A stretch of DNA of 64,000 nt, taken from contig OX638322.1 in NCBI GenBank assembly GCA_951812575.1, forward strand, positions 1,735,925 to 1,799,924, read 5' to 3'. Position 1 is the stretch's first letter. Each line of letters begins with the position of its first letter. The notes beneath the pieces were generated by a model. It did not search any database and had not been told where the DNA came from. It saw only the letters and a list, made by a program, of their open reading frames with translations. A program made the position numbers and the translations under genes. Positions 16,850 to 25,175 of this stretch are shown one piece after another. Source of the stretch: Candidatus Binatia bacterium (GTDB taxonomy: Bacteria > Desulfobacterota > Binatia > Bin18).

Positions 16850-17593
16850 ATGCGTGCCATGATTCTTGCGGCCGGCCTCGGGACCCGGATGCGGCCGCTG
16901 ACGGATAGGCTGCCCAAAGCGCTGGTGCCGGTCGCCGGTCGCCCGTTGATCGAATACGCGCTCCTGTTTGTCAAATCCCACGGTATTGAAGAGGTCGTGC
17001 TGAACCTCCACCATCTTGGACATCTGCTCAAAGACACGTTGGGCGACGGAAGTGCCTACGGCCTGCGGATCACCTATTCGCCGGAAGACCCGATCCTGGA
17101 CACGGGCGGCGGGATCAAGAAAGCCCAGCCGTTTCTCGACGGCGAACCCTTTCTGGTTTTGAACGCCGATACGATCCTTGATTTCGATCTGACCGCTTTC
17201 CTGGCCGCCCACCGGCAGACCCGAGCCACTGGTACATTGCTGCTCAGACCGAATCCCGATGAAGAGCAGTATGGCTTGATTGAAACAGATCAGCGTGGAG
17301 TTATTCGTCGCATTCGAGGCGAGCCGAGCGAGATTGAGATCAACGAGCCACTGTCCGCTTTTATGTTTACCGGCTGCCAGGTCTTAGCGCCCCGTATTTT
17401 TGAGGCTATGCCGGTGGGCCGCGCCTTCAGCACAACCCATGAGCTGTATCCGCAACTCATCCGCGCAGGAGAAACCTTACGGAGCGTTGTGCATACCGGT
17501 CCCTGGATGGTGGTTGATGACGCGGAAGGCATCGCCCAGGCGACCAAAGCGATTGTCTCCGGCCGCCTGCGCTTATCCTATCTACGCCCCTAA
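16850..17593 (+). CDS. murU: MurU-like sugar-1-phosphate nucleotidyltransferase
   Basis: 247 residues; ribosome site AGAGG. The N-terminus MILAAGLGTRMRPLTDRLPK with the next Pro-Lys-Ala-Leu is the nucleotidyltransferase signature; VLNADTILDFD binds metal and PILDTGGGIKKA contacts sugar. With an AmgK-type kinase it makes UDP-MurNAc from recycled cell-wall sugar, bypassing de novo synthesis and fosfomycin inhibition in pseudomonads. The kinase gene (10478) normally lies directly upstream; the island 11591-16849 now separates them. Its 3' end overlaps the convergent GATase gene by 12 nt. Confidence 0.8.
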   Translation: MRAMILAAGLGTRMRPLTDRLPKALVPVAGRPLIEYALLFVKSHGIEEVVLNLHHLGHLLKDTLGDGSAYGLRITYSPEDPILDTGGGIKKAQPFLDGEPFLVLNADTILDFDLTAFLAAHRQTRATGTLLLRPNPDEEQYGLIETDQRGVIRRIRGEPSEIEINEPLSAFMFTGCQVLAPRIFEAMPVGRAFSTTHELYPQLIRAGETLRSVVHTGPWMVVDDAEGIAQATKAIVSGRLRLSYLRP

Positions 17594-18325
17594 CCGCTGT
17601 GTGACCAGCGCGGCAAAATTCGCAAGGCAGCGCTGGGCTGCGGGTGCGTCTTGCACGGTCTTGAGCAGCCAGTCTTGCAGCGACTGCTGCGCCGACGGCC
17701 AGCGCGGGAAGGACTCGGCAGGCAAAACGGTTGCCAGCGAAGCAATCAGCCCTGCCATAATCGCGGGGGTGAATTCCGGGTGGAACTGGGTCCCCCAGAT
17801 ATGCGTCTCCAGGGAGAATGCCTGGTAGGGGCAGGACTCATTGTGGGCCAGGGCGGTCGCGCCCGGGGGCAGGGTGGTCACAATTTCACCGTGACTCTGC
17901 TGAGCCGGAAAGGATTCGGGGACTGTGGAGAAGAGCGGGTTCCGCCGTCCGTCCGGAGTCAGGCTAACCGTCACCGTACCGAGTTCCCAGCCATGCGGAT
18001 TTTTTTCAATGGTGCCGCCAAACGCATGGGCAACGTGCTGATGACCAAAACAGATCCCATAGATTGGCACGGACTGATCCGCGGCCCGTTTCAGAAAATC
18101 TTCACTCTTGTTTACCCAGGAGTCGGGGTCGTTCGCCGAAGCCGGTGAGCCGGTGACGATAATGCCGGCCCAGTCCGGTTCGGGGAGGGTTTCCTTGCGC
18201 GCATCAACAACAACGCAACGCGCTGGACCCAGGACATTGAAGAACGCTTGCTCGTACCGACCACACTGCGTGGTCACAGCGCGAGGTAATTCACCCGTTT
18301 TCAGAATGAGGAGTGGTTTCATCAT
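17582..18325 (-). CDS. Class I glutamine amidotransferase-like protein
   Basis: 247 residues from ATG 18325 (AGAGG upstream; the next codon is also ATG). Nucleophile Cys in YGICFGHQHVAHAFGG, and His/Glu in GTQFHPEFTP, complete the triad. It resembles standalone GMP-synthase-like amidotransferases that deamidate small gamma-glutamyl compounds rather than the GuaA N-domain. The IVTGSPASANDPDSW segment is the oxyanion-strand region. Partner and substrate unknown. Tail-to-tail overlap with the murU-like gene. Confidence 0.85.
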   Translation of the reverse strand: MMKPLLILKTGELPRAVTTQCGRYEQAFFNVLGPARCVVVDARKETLPEPDWAGIIVTGSPASANDPDSWVNKSEDFLKRAADQSVPIYGICFGHQHVAHAFGGTIEKNPHGWELGTVTVSLTPDGRRNPLFSTVPESFPAQQSHGEIVTTLPPGATALAHNESCPYQAFSLETHIWGTQFHPEFTPAIMAGLIASLATVLPAESFPRWPSAQQSLQDWLLKTVQDAPAAQRCLANFAALVTQRLGA

Positions 18326-18503
18326 ATGTGAGCCTCTTCTTCCGCTTGGTGAAATATAAAGCTCACAGCCCGGATTGGGAACCCGGTGGAGAAAGGTAAA
18401 ATATGGCAAGGGCTAGGCGACACCCCCCCGCTCCGTTATTCCTGAGGAGAGCCGTGGCCCCCCCAGGGGCTAGGCACTGTTTCTATCAAAAGGAGGGCAG
18501 AAT

Positions 18504-19379
18504 ATGCGTGACTATACAGCAGACAACATCACCGAAGCGGTTGTGAAAGAATATGCGAGCAAGACCTCAGACCCACGCATGCAGCGTATCATCACCAGCC
18601 TCATTACGCATATGCACGCCTTTGTGAAGGACGTTGAACTCACGGAGGCAGAATGGTTTGCCGGCATTCAGTTTCTGACAGACACGGGCAAAATGTGCGA
18701 CGACAAACGGCAGGAGTTTATCCTGCTGTCCGACACGCTCGGGGTGTCCATGCTGGTCGACGCGCTTAGTCATCCCAAGACGGGTCTTGGGACCGAATCG
18801 ACCGTCCTGGGTCCATTTTATGTCGAGGACGCACCGGAGCAGAAGAACGGCAGCTCCATCATCCGCAGAGACCTTAGCGCGCGCCCGACGTTGATGAGAG
18901 GGAAGGTCACCAACGCTGAGGGTGCACCCATTGCAGGCGCAAGGGTTGACGTGTGGCAGACCTCGGCCAACGGGCTGTACGATATTCAGGACAAGGACGC
19001 GCCAGAGTGGAATCTGCGCGGCAGGTTCACGACTGAGGAAGACGGCAGCTATGCGCTCATCTCCGAAACTCCGGTGAGCTATTCGATTCCGACCGATGGC
19101 CCGGTCGGCCGCATGCTGGACGCGACCGGCCGGCACGGGATGCGTCCGGCGCATGTGCATTTCATGCTGTCCGCTGATGGCTACCGACCCCTGACCACCC
19201 ACATCTTCGTGAAGGGTGACGCCTATCTGGACTCTGACGCGGTCTTTGCCACCAAGGACTCGCTCGTGGCCGACTTCAAGGAGTGTGAGGACGCAACCCT
19301 GGCCGAACGCTATGGCCTCACAACACCCTTCACCCTGCTGGAGTACGACTTCGGCCTGATGCCGGCAGCGCACTCATAA
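18504..19379 (+). CDS. Intradiol ring-cleavage dioxygenase (hydroxyquinol/catechol 1,2-dioxygenase type)
   Basis: 291 residues; opens the ring between the two hydroxyls of a catechol or hydroxyquinol using Fe(III). Ligands are visible as Tyr159 (NGLYDIQ), Tyr193 (VSYSIPTDGPVG), His217 and His219 (RPAHVHF). The N-terminal helical linker domain (residues 1-100) is the type found in catechol and hydroxyquinol 1,2-dioxygenases, not in protocatechuate 3,4-dioxygenase. Ribosome site AAAGGAGG. It stands alone, with no muconate isomerase or maleylacetate reductase in the window. Confidence 0.9.
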   Translation: MRDYTADNITEAVVKEYASKTSDPRMQRIITSLITHMHAFVKDVELTEAEWFAGIQFLTDTGKMCDDKRQEFILLSDTLGVSMLVDALSHPKTGLGTESTVLGPFYVEDAPEQKNGSSIIRRDLSARPTLMRGKVTNAEGAPIAGARVDVWQTSANGLYDIQDKDAPEWNLRGRFTTEEDGSYALISETPVSYSIPTDGPVGRMLDATGRHGMRPAHVHFMLSADGYRPLTTHIFVKGDAYLDSDAVFATKDSLVADFKECEDATLAERYGLTTPFTLLEYDFGLMPAAHS

Positions 19380-19389
19380 GCCGCGTCCG

Positions 19390-20493
19390 TTAGCGTTCCC
19401 GGTGGTCCCGTTCCTGGCCCGGCTCTTTGGGATGGGCGTACGGGTGCGGGCGGTCGGTTTGGACCGCAAAGGGAATAGCGGCTAAGCGCTGCATGCTGTC
19501 TCGATACGCGGCGATGAGGTAGTCCTCGGCCGCATAGTTAAACGGGTCTTGCAGGCGCCTCTCAATCTCTCCACCCCGTTCGGGCGGGTTGGCCAGATAC
19601 CAGGCGACCGTTTTTTCCAGGGCCTCTTCGACGGGATAGAGGTCCGCGTATCCCAATTGGTTTTTGATCTTGGCGAGGTCAACGACACGGTGGTGGGAGG
19701 TTTCCTGCATGGTGTAAGGTCGCGCGGGACGCGCTAAATCATTGGGCATGCTGATAATGTCCCAGTCATAATTCATGGCTCTGGCAATCACTTCGATCAC
19801 CTGATGGATCGTGAGCTGACTCTCATCGCCGCAGTTGTATAACTGTCCGGCCGATGCCTCGGGCTGATCGACCGCCAGCAGCACCGCGTGGGCCAGATTG
19901 GCGGCATAGCCGTGGGTAAAAAGCGTCAGCCCGCCGTCGGCGACGATCATATGCGGGCGCCTGTCAAGAATACGCCGGATCACACACCACTCACGTGGCA
20001 CGAGCTGATAGGGGCCGTAGACGTAGGGATACCGGAAATAGGCCGCAGTGGGATGGTATTCCAGCACGGCTTGTTCGGTTTGGGCGATCAGATAGGCAAA
20101 GCGGAGTTCGGCCTCACTCTCAACAACGGGTGCGTCCTCGGCAACCGCCACTTTGAGCCCAACCGGAGACAGCACCGCGGGGTCCATATACCCCCGGTAA
20201 CTCGCCACCCCACCCACGCCCACAAAACGTCCGATCTTGCCGACCAGGGCTTCGGCAAGAAAGCGAATCCGTCCGTAGGTGACGACCGCCAGATCGAACG
20301 TGCGGCCAGCCAGGGCGGCGTCTATGGTTTCTCGGAAGTGCGGGTCACCGTGAATATGTTCGACCTCAGGCGGAATCTCGGGAATCTCGTGCGTTCCACG
20401 ATGAAAAATCGTGGCCTCATAGCCCCGCTCAATCAGGCCGTTCACAATAAACGGTCCGGTCGGTCCGGTGCCTCCGACAACCAGTGCTTTCAT
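19390..20493 (-). CDS. NAD-dependent epimerase/dehydratase family protein
   Basis: 367 residues. Extended-SDR Rossmann motif at the N-terminus (MKALVVGGTGPTGPFIVNGL) and the substrate-domain text YNCGDESQLTIHQVIEVIA typical of epimerases. The usual YxxxK is not obvious: the region has YRYPYVYGPYQLVP-like text (FRYPYVYGPYQLVPREW), so the catalytic mechanism may be altered. The charged C-terminal tail (GQERDHRER) is probably disordered. Alone on this strand; convergent with the intradiol dioxygenase, 10 nt apart. Confidence 0.82.
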   Translation of the reverse strand: MKALVVGGTGPTGPFIVNGLIERGYEATIFHRGTHEIPEIPPEVEHIHGDPHFRETIDAALAGRTFDLAVVTYGRIRFLAEALVGKIGRFVGVGGVASYRGYMDPAVLSPVGLKVAVAEDAPVVESEAELRFAYLIAQTEQAVLEYHPTAAYFRYPYVYGPYQLVPREWCVIRRILDRRPHMIVADGGLTLFTHGYAANLAHAVLLAVDQPEASAGQLYNCGDESQLTIHQVIEVIARAMNYDWDIISMPNDLARPARPYTMQETSHHRVVDLAKIKNQLGYADLYPVEEALEKTVAWYLANPPERGGEIERRLQDPFNYAAEDYLIAAYRDSMQRLAAIPFAVQTDRPHPYAHPKEPGQERDHRER

Positions 20494-20548
20494 AGCGCTC
20501 CTTTCCCTCTCAGAACCCTGACCGTAGCGATAGCCTTTCCCCCCGCCC

Positions 20549-20884
20549 TTAGTACAGCCCCAACTTCTTCTGCTCTCGCTCGTATTCCTGGTGTATGCGT
20601 TCCCACTGGCGCGGGTGGAGGTCCGGTCCTACGGGTCGCTCGTTACCCGTAAACCAGCCCGTGACGCTGCGGACCATTCTTGCATAGAACGACGCCTGTC
20701 TTTTTTTCGGCCTGTTTGTTTTGCGCGACGGCTGCCAGCCAAACTCTCGCTTCACCTCAGCCCATACTCCTTCATCTTGCTGCGTCAGGTGCGGACGGTA
20801 CGGGACGCGTTCCGTGTGCGAGACACACCCCAGGCAGAGGCTCACGCCGAGCAGGAGAAAAACACATCCCTTTGCAATGTCCAT
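20549..20884 (-). CDS. Small hypothetical lipoprotein
   Basis: 111 residues from ATG 20884. Signal peptide with lipobox LCLGC (MDIAKGCVFLLLGVSLCLGC), then a basic, Trp-containing mature part (EVKREFGWQPSRKTNRPKKR and ATG-free FYARMVRSVTGWFTGNERPVG). The C-terminus (RIHQEYEREQKKLGLY) looks helical. No family recognised. A frame extending to 20971 has no ribosome site and hides the signal peptide. Confidence 0.65.
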   Translation of the reverse strand: MDIAKGCVFLLLGVSLCLGCVSHTERVPYRPHLTQQDEGVWAEVKREFGWQPSRKTNRPKKRQASFYARMVRSVTGWFTGNERPVGPDLHPRQWERIHQEYEREQKKLGLY

Positions 20885-20977
20885 GGTGTAGCCGGCGCCA
20901 TGCGTTATCGACCGACACTCCCGCTGCACGGGCAGCCTGAAAATCCATTGACGAGGGAGCCAAGTTCCCACGCTCCC

Positions 20978-21718
20978 CTAGGCTTCGTCCTCCAGAAAAG
21001 ACGCGGACTGTTCGGCAGCCGTATCGTACTGCTGCTGGGTTATCCGTCCGCGCATCAACTCGACCCGCAGAAAAAGAAAATAGGTTTGGACGACATCAGT
21101 GCGGCAGTAGCGGTGAATATCGTCCAAACGTCCGTCTTCCCACAACTGCTGGACCATCGATCCGTCAATATCGGTTTTCCCCGGCAGTCCGATCAGCTTG
21201 GCCAGGGCGTTAAAGCCGCCCCGCAGACGGTGGACTCCGTAGTTGGTCAGAAAATCATAGAGATCGTAGTGGCCTTCGTCAGAGAAGCGGTAACGCGCCT
21301 TGCCACTGAAGTAGCGTGGGATGCGGCAGCCATACTTGAGCGCTTGCAGTTCCAACACGGGCAGGTCGAAATTCCGCCCGTTGAAACTGACCAGGGTCCC
21401 GGAGAAGCGTTCCAGCCGTTCCCAAAAGGTTCGTATTAATGCTTCCTCGGCCGCCTCTGATTGAGCGGTGTCCACGGCATGAATCGTCTCGACTCCGGTC
21501 AGCGCTCGCTCCTCGTTCACCTGCCCGACCGCGATGGAAATGGGCCGATGAAAAGACAACGGGAAAAAATCACTGCCCTGCTCTTCGCCCAGGCGTTGTT
21601 GCATCTGGCGGTAGGCGTCGTCGTCCGACAGGCCCTCTTCTTCCGCCTGCGGGAAATAGACGGCCCGTACCAGGCTCTTGTCGATGCGGGTCTCAATATC
21701 GAAAACAGTGTAGCGCAT
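20978..21718 (-). CDS. RNase H-fold 3'-5' exonuclease related to the PolB exonuclease domain
   Basis: 246 residues. DEDDy motifs in order: ExoI FDIETR near the N-terminus, ExoII TLVSFNGRNFDLPVLE, and ExoIII HRYCRTDVVQTYFLFLR with the Tyr. This is the pattern of the predicted PolB-like 3'-5' exonucleases (PF10108), small free-standing proteins of unknown partner. The preceding hypothetical lipoprotein ends about 90 nt away on the same strand. Confidence 0.85.
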   Translation of the reverse strand: MRYTVFDIETRIDKSLVRAVYFPQAEEEGLSDDDAYRQMQQRLGEEQGSDFFPLSFHRPISIAVGQVNEERALTGVETIHAVDTAQSEAAEEALIRTFWERLERFSGTLVSFNGRNFDLPVLELQALKYGCRIPRYFSGKARYRFSDEGHYDLYDFLTNYGVHRLRGGFNALAKLIGLPGKTDIDGSMVQQLWEDGRLDDIHRYCRTDVVQTYFLFLRVELMRGRITQQQYDTAAEQSASFLEDEA

Positions 21719-21765
21719 ACGAAAACCCCCCGGAGTGAAATGCGCTCCGAGACACCAAACCCGCT

Positions 21766-22761
21766 TCAGGCGATAAAGCGGGTGACGGGTTCGTCTTCGA
21801 CTCGTTTCACCTTCCCATCGTACATCAGCAGGTGCAGATGGGCCAAGGTTTCAAACGTGGCCGCAAACACATGAAAGATAGGCAGGCCGGAATTCAAATC
21901 AAAGACCTTGGACGCGACTTCATAGGCCGAATAGGCTTTCCCACGAATAAGGTCGTACATCTCATCCAAACGGTAGCGATGATGCTGAATAATCTGCTTG
22001 GCCCGGTAACGGTGATCCTTAAACACGCCACCGTGGGCGGGCAACACGAGTTCCACGTCAAAGTCCTGAACCTTCTCCTGGGAGTCGAGAAAATCCTGGA
22101 GCGGATTGTCCGGTCCCGCATAGTACACACCAACGTGGGGGGTAATCTTGGGCAGGAGATGATCGCCCACGATCATGACCTTATCCTCGGGCAGGTAGAG
22201 ACAGCAGTGCCCTTGGGTATGACCGGGCGTCCAGACGACCCGCAGCTCACGTTTCCCCACGGAGAGGGATTCGCCATCACGGATGAAATGATCCGGTTTG
22301 GCCGGCATATAGCGAGAGCCGTAAAAGCTGCCCGGGGTCGGCAGTTGCTCCGGCGAGTCCAACGGAATGCCGTGTTGCTGAAAAAACGCAAATGCTTCGG
22401 GGTGGCGTTCGGTCGCTTGCAGCCGTTCGACCCGGGACAGTTCCAGCTCATTCAAGTAGACCTCGGCACCGGTCAACTCCTGGTAGGTCCGCGAGGTACC
22501 AAAGTGATCGGCGTGATGGTGGGTTGAGATGAGGCTGCGGATAGACGTCGGTTGGCAGCCGACCGCGAGGAGAGCGGCCTTGAGCGTGGCAATACTGTCT
22601 GCGGTGTGCATGCCCGTATCGATCAACGCCCATTCATCATCGTCTCTGACAAGATAGACATTGACAATGCTCGGCCGCATCGGGAGCGGCAAAAACAGTT
22701 GGTAGACGCCGGAGGCAACTTCGCGGACCTTGGCTTCGGTCTTGGTTTCGGTCTGTGTCAT
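21766..22761 (-). CDS. Metallo-beta-lactamase-fold hydrolase
   Basis: 331 residues. Metal site STHHHADHFGT (HxHxDH), then a downstream His in TPGHTQGHCCLY, Asp in VMIVGDHLLPKI and the last His in LPAHGGVF. Glyoxalase II-like arrangement with a C-terminal helical extension (YRAKQIIQHHRYRLDEMYDLI), as in the large MBL proteins fused to a winged-helix-like tail. Substrate probably a thioester or lactone, unproven. Its start overlaps the dodecin stop by 4 nt, so the two are co-translated. Confidence 0.88.
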   Translation of the reverse strand: MTQTETKTEAKVREVASGVYQLFLPLPMRPSIVNVYLVRDDDEWALIDTGMHTADSIATLKAALLAVGCQPTSIRSLISTHHHADHFGTSRTYQELTGAEVYLNELELSRVERLQATERHPEAFAFFQQHGIPLDSPEQLPTPGSFYGSRYMPAKPDHFIRDGESLSVGKRELRVVWTPGHTQGHCCLYLPEDKVMIVGDHLLPKITPHVGVYYAGPDNPLQDFLDSQEKVQDFDVELVLPAHGGVFKDHRYRAKQIIQHHRYRLDEMYDLIRGKAYSAYEVASKVFDLNSGLPIFHVFAATFETLAHLHLLMYDGKVKRVEDEPVTRFIA

Positions 22762-22970
22762 TCGTGTATGCTGTCCTTAATGGGAAATGTTGCTTTTATT
22801 TTCACCTTCCAACGGGCTATCACTCCGTCTTCGACCACCGCGGTAATGTCTGAGACCTGGACCTCGTAGATCCCGCTCACCGTGACGGCTGCCCGGGAGA
22901 CGGCGAGGGATACCGCGTCTTCAATACTGGTTGAAGACAGACCTGTCAGTTCAATCGTTTTCTCGACCAT
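22758..22970 (-). CDS. Dodecin-family flavin-binding protein
   Basis: 70 residues from ATG 22970, preceded by AGGAGGG; the longer frame is not used. The fold signature is clear: KTIELTGLSSTSIEDAVSLA, then VSGIYEVQVSDITAVVEDG and RWKVKIKATFPI. Dodecins form hollow 12-mers that store flavin or CoA. The Trp that stacks on flavin in halophilic dodecins (in the DWFEV position) is replaced by Tyr (GIYEV). Coupled to the MBL hydrolase. Confidence 0.85.
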   Translation of the reverse strand: MVEKTIELTGLSSTSIEDAVSLAVSRAAVTVSGIYEVQVSDITAVVEDGVIARWKVKIKATFPIKDSIHE

Positions 22971-23002
22971 AAGCCCTCCTTGTGTCGTGCTCACGGATGT
23001 GG

Positions 23003-23746
23003 CTATCGCTCCAAAGAGGAAACCTGCCCTTTCTCTGAAGAAGAAAGGGGGGCAGGTTTCCTCTTCACGGCAGAGCGCGCTCCATCAATAGAACGATAGG
23101 CTGCGGTACGGCCTAAAGGAGAAGCCGCCTCGGGCATATAGAGTCGGCTCCGGAGCGTCTCCTTGAAGCGGGCCAGCAACCGGGGTGCATCGACGCCACT
23201 GTTGGCGTCAACGAGTCGCTGGACCAGCAATCCGTTCAGGGTTGCCATAATCAAGGCCGCCTCTTCCGCCGCCTGGATGTCAGGCATGAAGACGCGCGTT
23301 TTTCGGCCCTGGTTCAGAATGGAAGTCAGCAACTGCTGATACACATGGTAGAGGTCGCTGACATGGTCAATGACCTCTTTGGCGTTCTCTTCCTCACGGA
23401 CAACTTGACCCAGGACAAATTTGACTGATGGTAAGTGGTCAGTGATAAAGGTATAATAGTCGTCAATGAGTTTTTCAAATTGTTCCCGTTCACTCAGCCC
23501 GCGCAGGCCGGTCGCGTCGATAGCATACGGGGACAGGAAGTTCTGTAGGGCCGTCCGAAAGAGGTCATTCTTGCTATTGAAATGCCACAGAATAAGGGCC
23601 TTGCTCACCTCCGCTGACCGGGCCACCTGTGCCAATGAGGTATCGGCATACCCCTGCGTGGCGAACAGCCGTCCGGCAACGTCGAGAATTTTTTCGCGCG
23701 TGTTCACACGGGCACGGTAGGTAAAAAGTCTGAGGCTGTCAAACAC
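23003..23746 (-). CDS. TetR-family regulator with repeat-derived C-terminus
   Basis: The DNA-binding helix-turn-helix is REKILDVAGRLFATQGYADT followed by SLAQVARSAEVSKALILWHF. The start is uncertain: GTG 23746 gives 13 residues before the HTH, GTG 23707 gives fewer, and an ATG at 23809 would overlap the divergent transglycosylase gene. The ligand domain ends near the MPEAASPLGRTAAYR stretch. The last 20 or so residues (KRKPAPLSSSEKGQVSSLER) are encoded by palindromic repeat copy 4. Divergent from the MltF-like gene and upstream of the dodecin/MBL operon; either could be a target. Confidence 0.85.
   Translation of the reverse strand: MFDSLRLFTYRARVNTREKILDVAGRLFATQGYADTSLAQVARSAEVSKALILWHFNSKNDLFRTALQNFLSPYAIDATGLRGLSEREQFEKLIDDYYTFITDHLPSVKFVLGQVVREEENAKEVIDHVSDLYHVYQQLLTSILNQGRKTRVFMPDIQAAEEAALIMATLNGLLVQRLVDANSGVDAPRLLARFKETLRSRLYMPEAASPLGRTAAYRSIDGARSAVKRKPAPLSSSEKGQVSSLER
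23013..23065 (+). repeat. Palindromic repeat copy 4 (divergent subtype)
   Basis: 53 nt. Left arm AAAGAGGAAACCTGCCC, right arm GGGCAGGTTTCCTCTT, perfect pairing although four arm positions differ from the majority, each with its partner changed too. Forms the 3' end of the TetR gene. Confidence 0.88.
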
Positions 23747-23777
23747 GCCAGAGGAACGGGCTGTACAATACCTCAAG

Positions 23778-23794
23778 TAAAGAGTATACCTGCC
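23778..23794 (+). repeat. Possible solitary half of a palindromic repeat
   Basis: TAAAGAGTATACCTGCC resembles a left arm intermediate between copies 3 and 4, with no matching right arm nearby. It lies in the TetR/transglycosylase gap, so the TetR gene is bracketed by copy 4 and this remnant. Short enough to be chance. Confidence 0.35.
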
Positions 23795-23800
23795 ATCCGT

Positions 23801-25126
23801 ATGCGGCATGATAGCCTTCGTTTCAGTATCCTCGTCCTGGTTCTGATGAGTGTGTGTGGTGGCGTAGTGCTCTGGTCCCCACCCTCCGCGCCGGTCTTAC
23901 CCGCTCCTTCTGCCGTTCAGGCTCTTCATATTCCGCGTCCAACCGTCGCCGATATCCAAAAACGGGGCGTGCTCACCGTGCTCATGCACCATGATGCAAC
24001 GTCCTATTTTCTCTATCGTGGTCAGGAACACGGGTTTGAATACGAATTGGCCCACGAATTGGCCCGGCAACTTGGCGTCACCCTCCAGGTCCGGACCCCA
24101 CCCCCAGGCGTTGCGCTCACGCAGTGGCTTGTTGAAGGGAGAGGCGACATTGCCGCCGGTGTTGTTGTCTCAGACGGCGGCCCGTCCGCTCGCGTTCGGT
24201 ACTCTCAGGCCTATATGGCCACGGATGTCCAGATCATTACTCGGGCAGACCAGCCTCACACGCCGCCGCTCCTTCACACTACACGCCCAGGTCTACCCGA
24301 GGCGCTCCATACCACCGGTGTTCCTTCTCAGATGTCTGCCGGCTCTGACGGCGTATACACCCTCCCGGAGCCGGTCCGAATAGGCTGGGCGGTCCGAACG
24401 GAACACTCGGAACTGCTCGCCACGATCAATGCCTATCACGCCCAAGCGAAGCGCTCCGGTCTACGGAAAATTTTGTACGAGAAGTATTTTACAACAACCC
24501 GTTTTCTCCGTTCGGATGAATCAACAGCATTCTCCAACCGTTTGTCGCGCTACGACCCTCTCATTGCGCAGTATGCTGAGCAGGCAGGCTTTGACTGGCG
24601 GCTTATTGCTGCTCTTATTTTTGAGGAATCGCGCTTTGACCCAAAACGGAGGAGTCCGCGCGACGCGTATGGCCTTATGCAAGTCAGGGAGATTGCGGCT
24701 CGTGAGGTCGGGGTGACAGATTTTTACACCCTGCACGGCAATCTTGAGGCAGGGACCAAGTATCTCCAGTTTCTCCTGCGGCAATTTCCCGACGGACGGA
24801 CCCAGGACCGTCTTGCCCTTGCCCTGAGTGGCTACCTGCTCGGTCCGAGTCGAGTCAGGGCGGCCCAGCGGCTCGCCCATGCCCTGGGCTACGACCCATA
24901 CTGTTGGAAAGACTCGGTTGAGTTGGTTTTCCCCCTCCTGGAAGACGCCGAGTATTATCAGCAGATCAACGCCAGCTTTATCCCCGGCGGTGAGGCGGTG
25001 CAGTATGTCAATGCCATTCTCCAGCGCTATGAATTATACACTCGCTATATCCCGCGGGATTTTCCTTCTGCCCATACGGCTCGGCCTCGCCGGCCGTTGC
25101 TCTCGGTCTCAGAGCCAACAGGCTAA
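23801..25126 (+). CDS. MltF-like membrane-bound lytic transglycosylase
   Basis: 441 residues. Signal peptide/anchor (FSILVLVLMSVCGGVVLW), then a periplasmic solute-binding (SBP_bac_3) domain (RGVLTVLMHHDATSYFLYRG to about 240), then an SLT transglycosylase domain with catalytic Glu in ALIFEESRFDPKRRSPRDA and YGLMQV. This domain order is that of MltF, which cleaves peptidoglycan with 1,6-anhydro ends, linking it loosely with the wall-recycling genes earlier in the window. Divergent from the TetR gene. No strong ribosome site. Confidence 0.9.
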   Translation: MRHDSLRFSILVLVLMSVCGGVVLWSPPSAPVLPAPSAVQALHIPRPTVADIQKRGVLTVLMHHDATSYFLYRGQEHGFEYELAHELARQLGVTLQVRTPPPGVALTQWLVEGRGDIAAGVVVSDGGPSARVRYSQAYMATDVQIITRADQPHTPPLLHTTRPGLPEALHTTGVPSQMSAGSDGVYTLPEPVRIGWAVRTEHSELLATINAYHAQAKRSGLRKILYEKYFTTTRFLRSDESTAFSNRLSRYDPLIAQYAEQAGFDWRLIAALIFEESRFDPKRRSPRDAYGLMQVREIAAREVGVTDFYTLHGNLEAGTKYLQFLLRQFPDGRTQDRLALALSGYLLGPSRVRAAQRLAHALGYDPYCWKDSVELVFPLLEDAEYYQQINASFIPGGEAVQYVNAILQRYELYTRYIPRDFPSAHTARPRRPLLSVSEPTG

Positions 25127-25175
25127 GTGAGGCCTGCGGCTCTCTATCGAGCAAATCAGGCAGGCAGAGGAGTCA

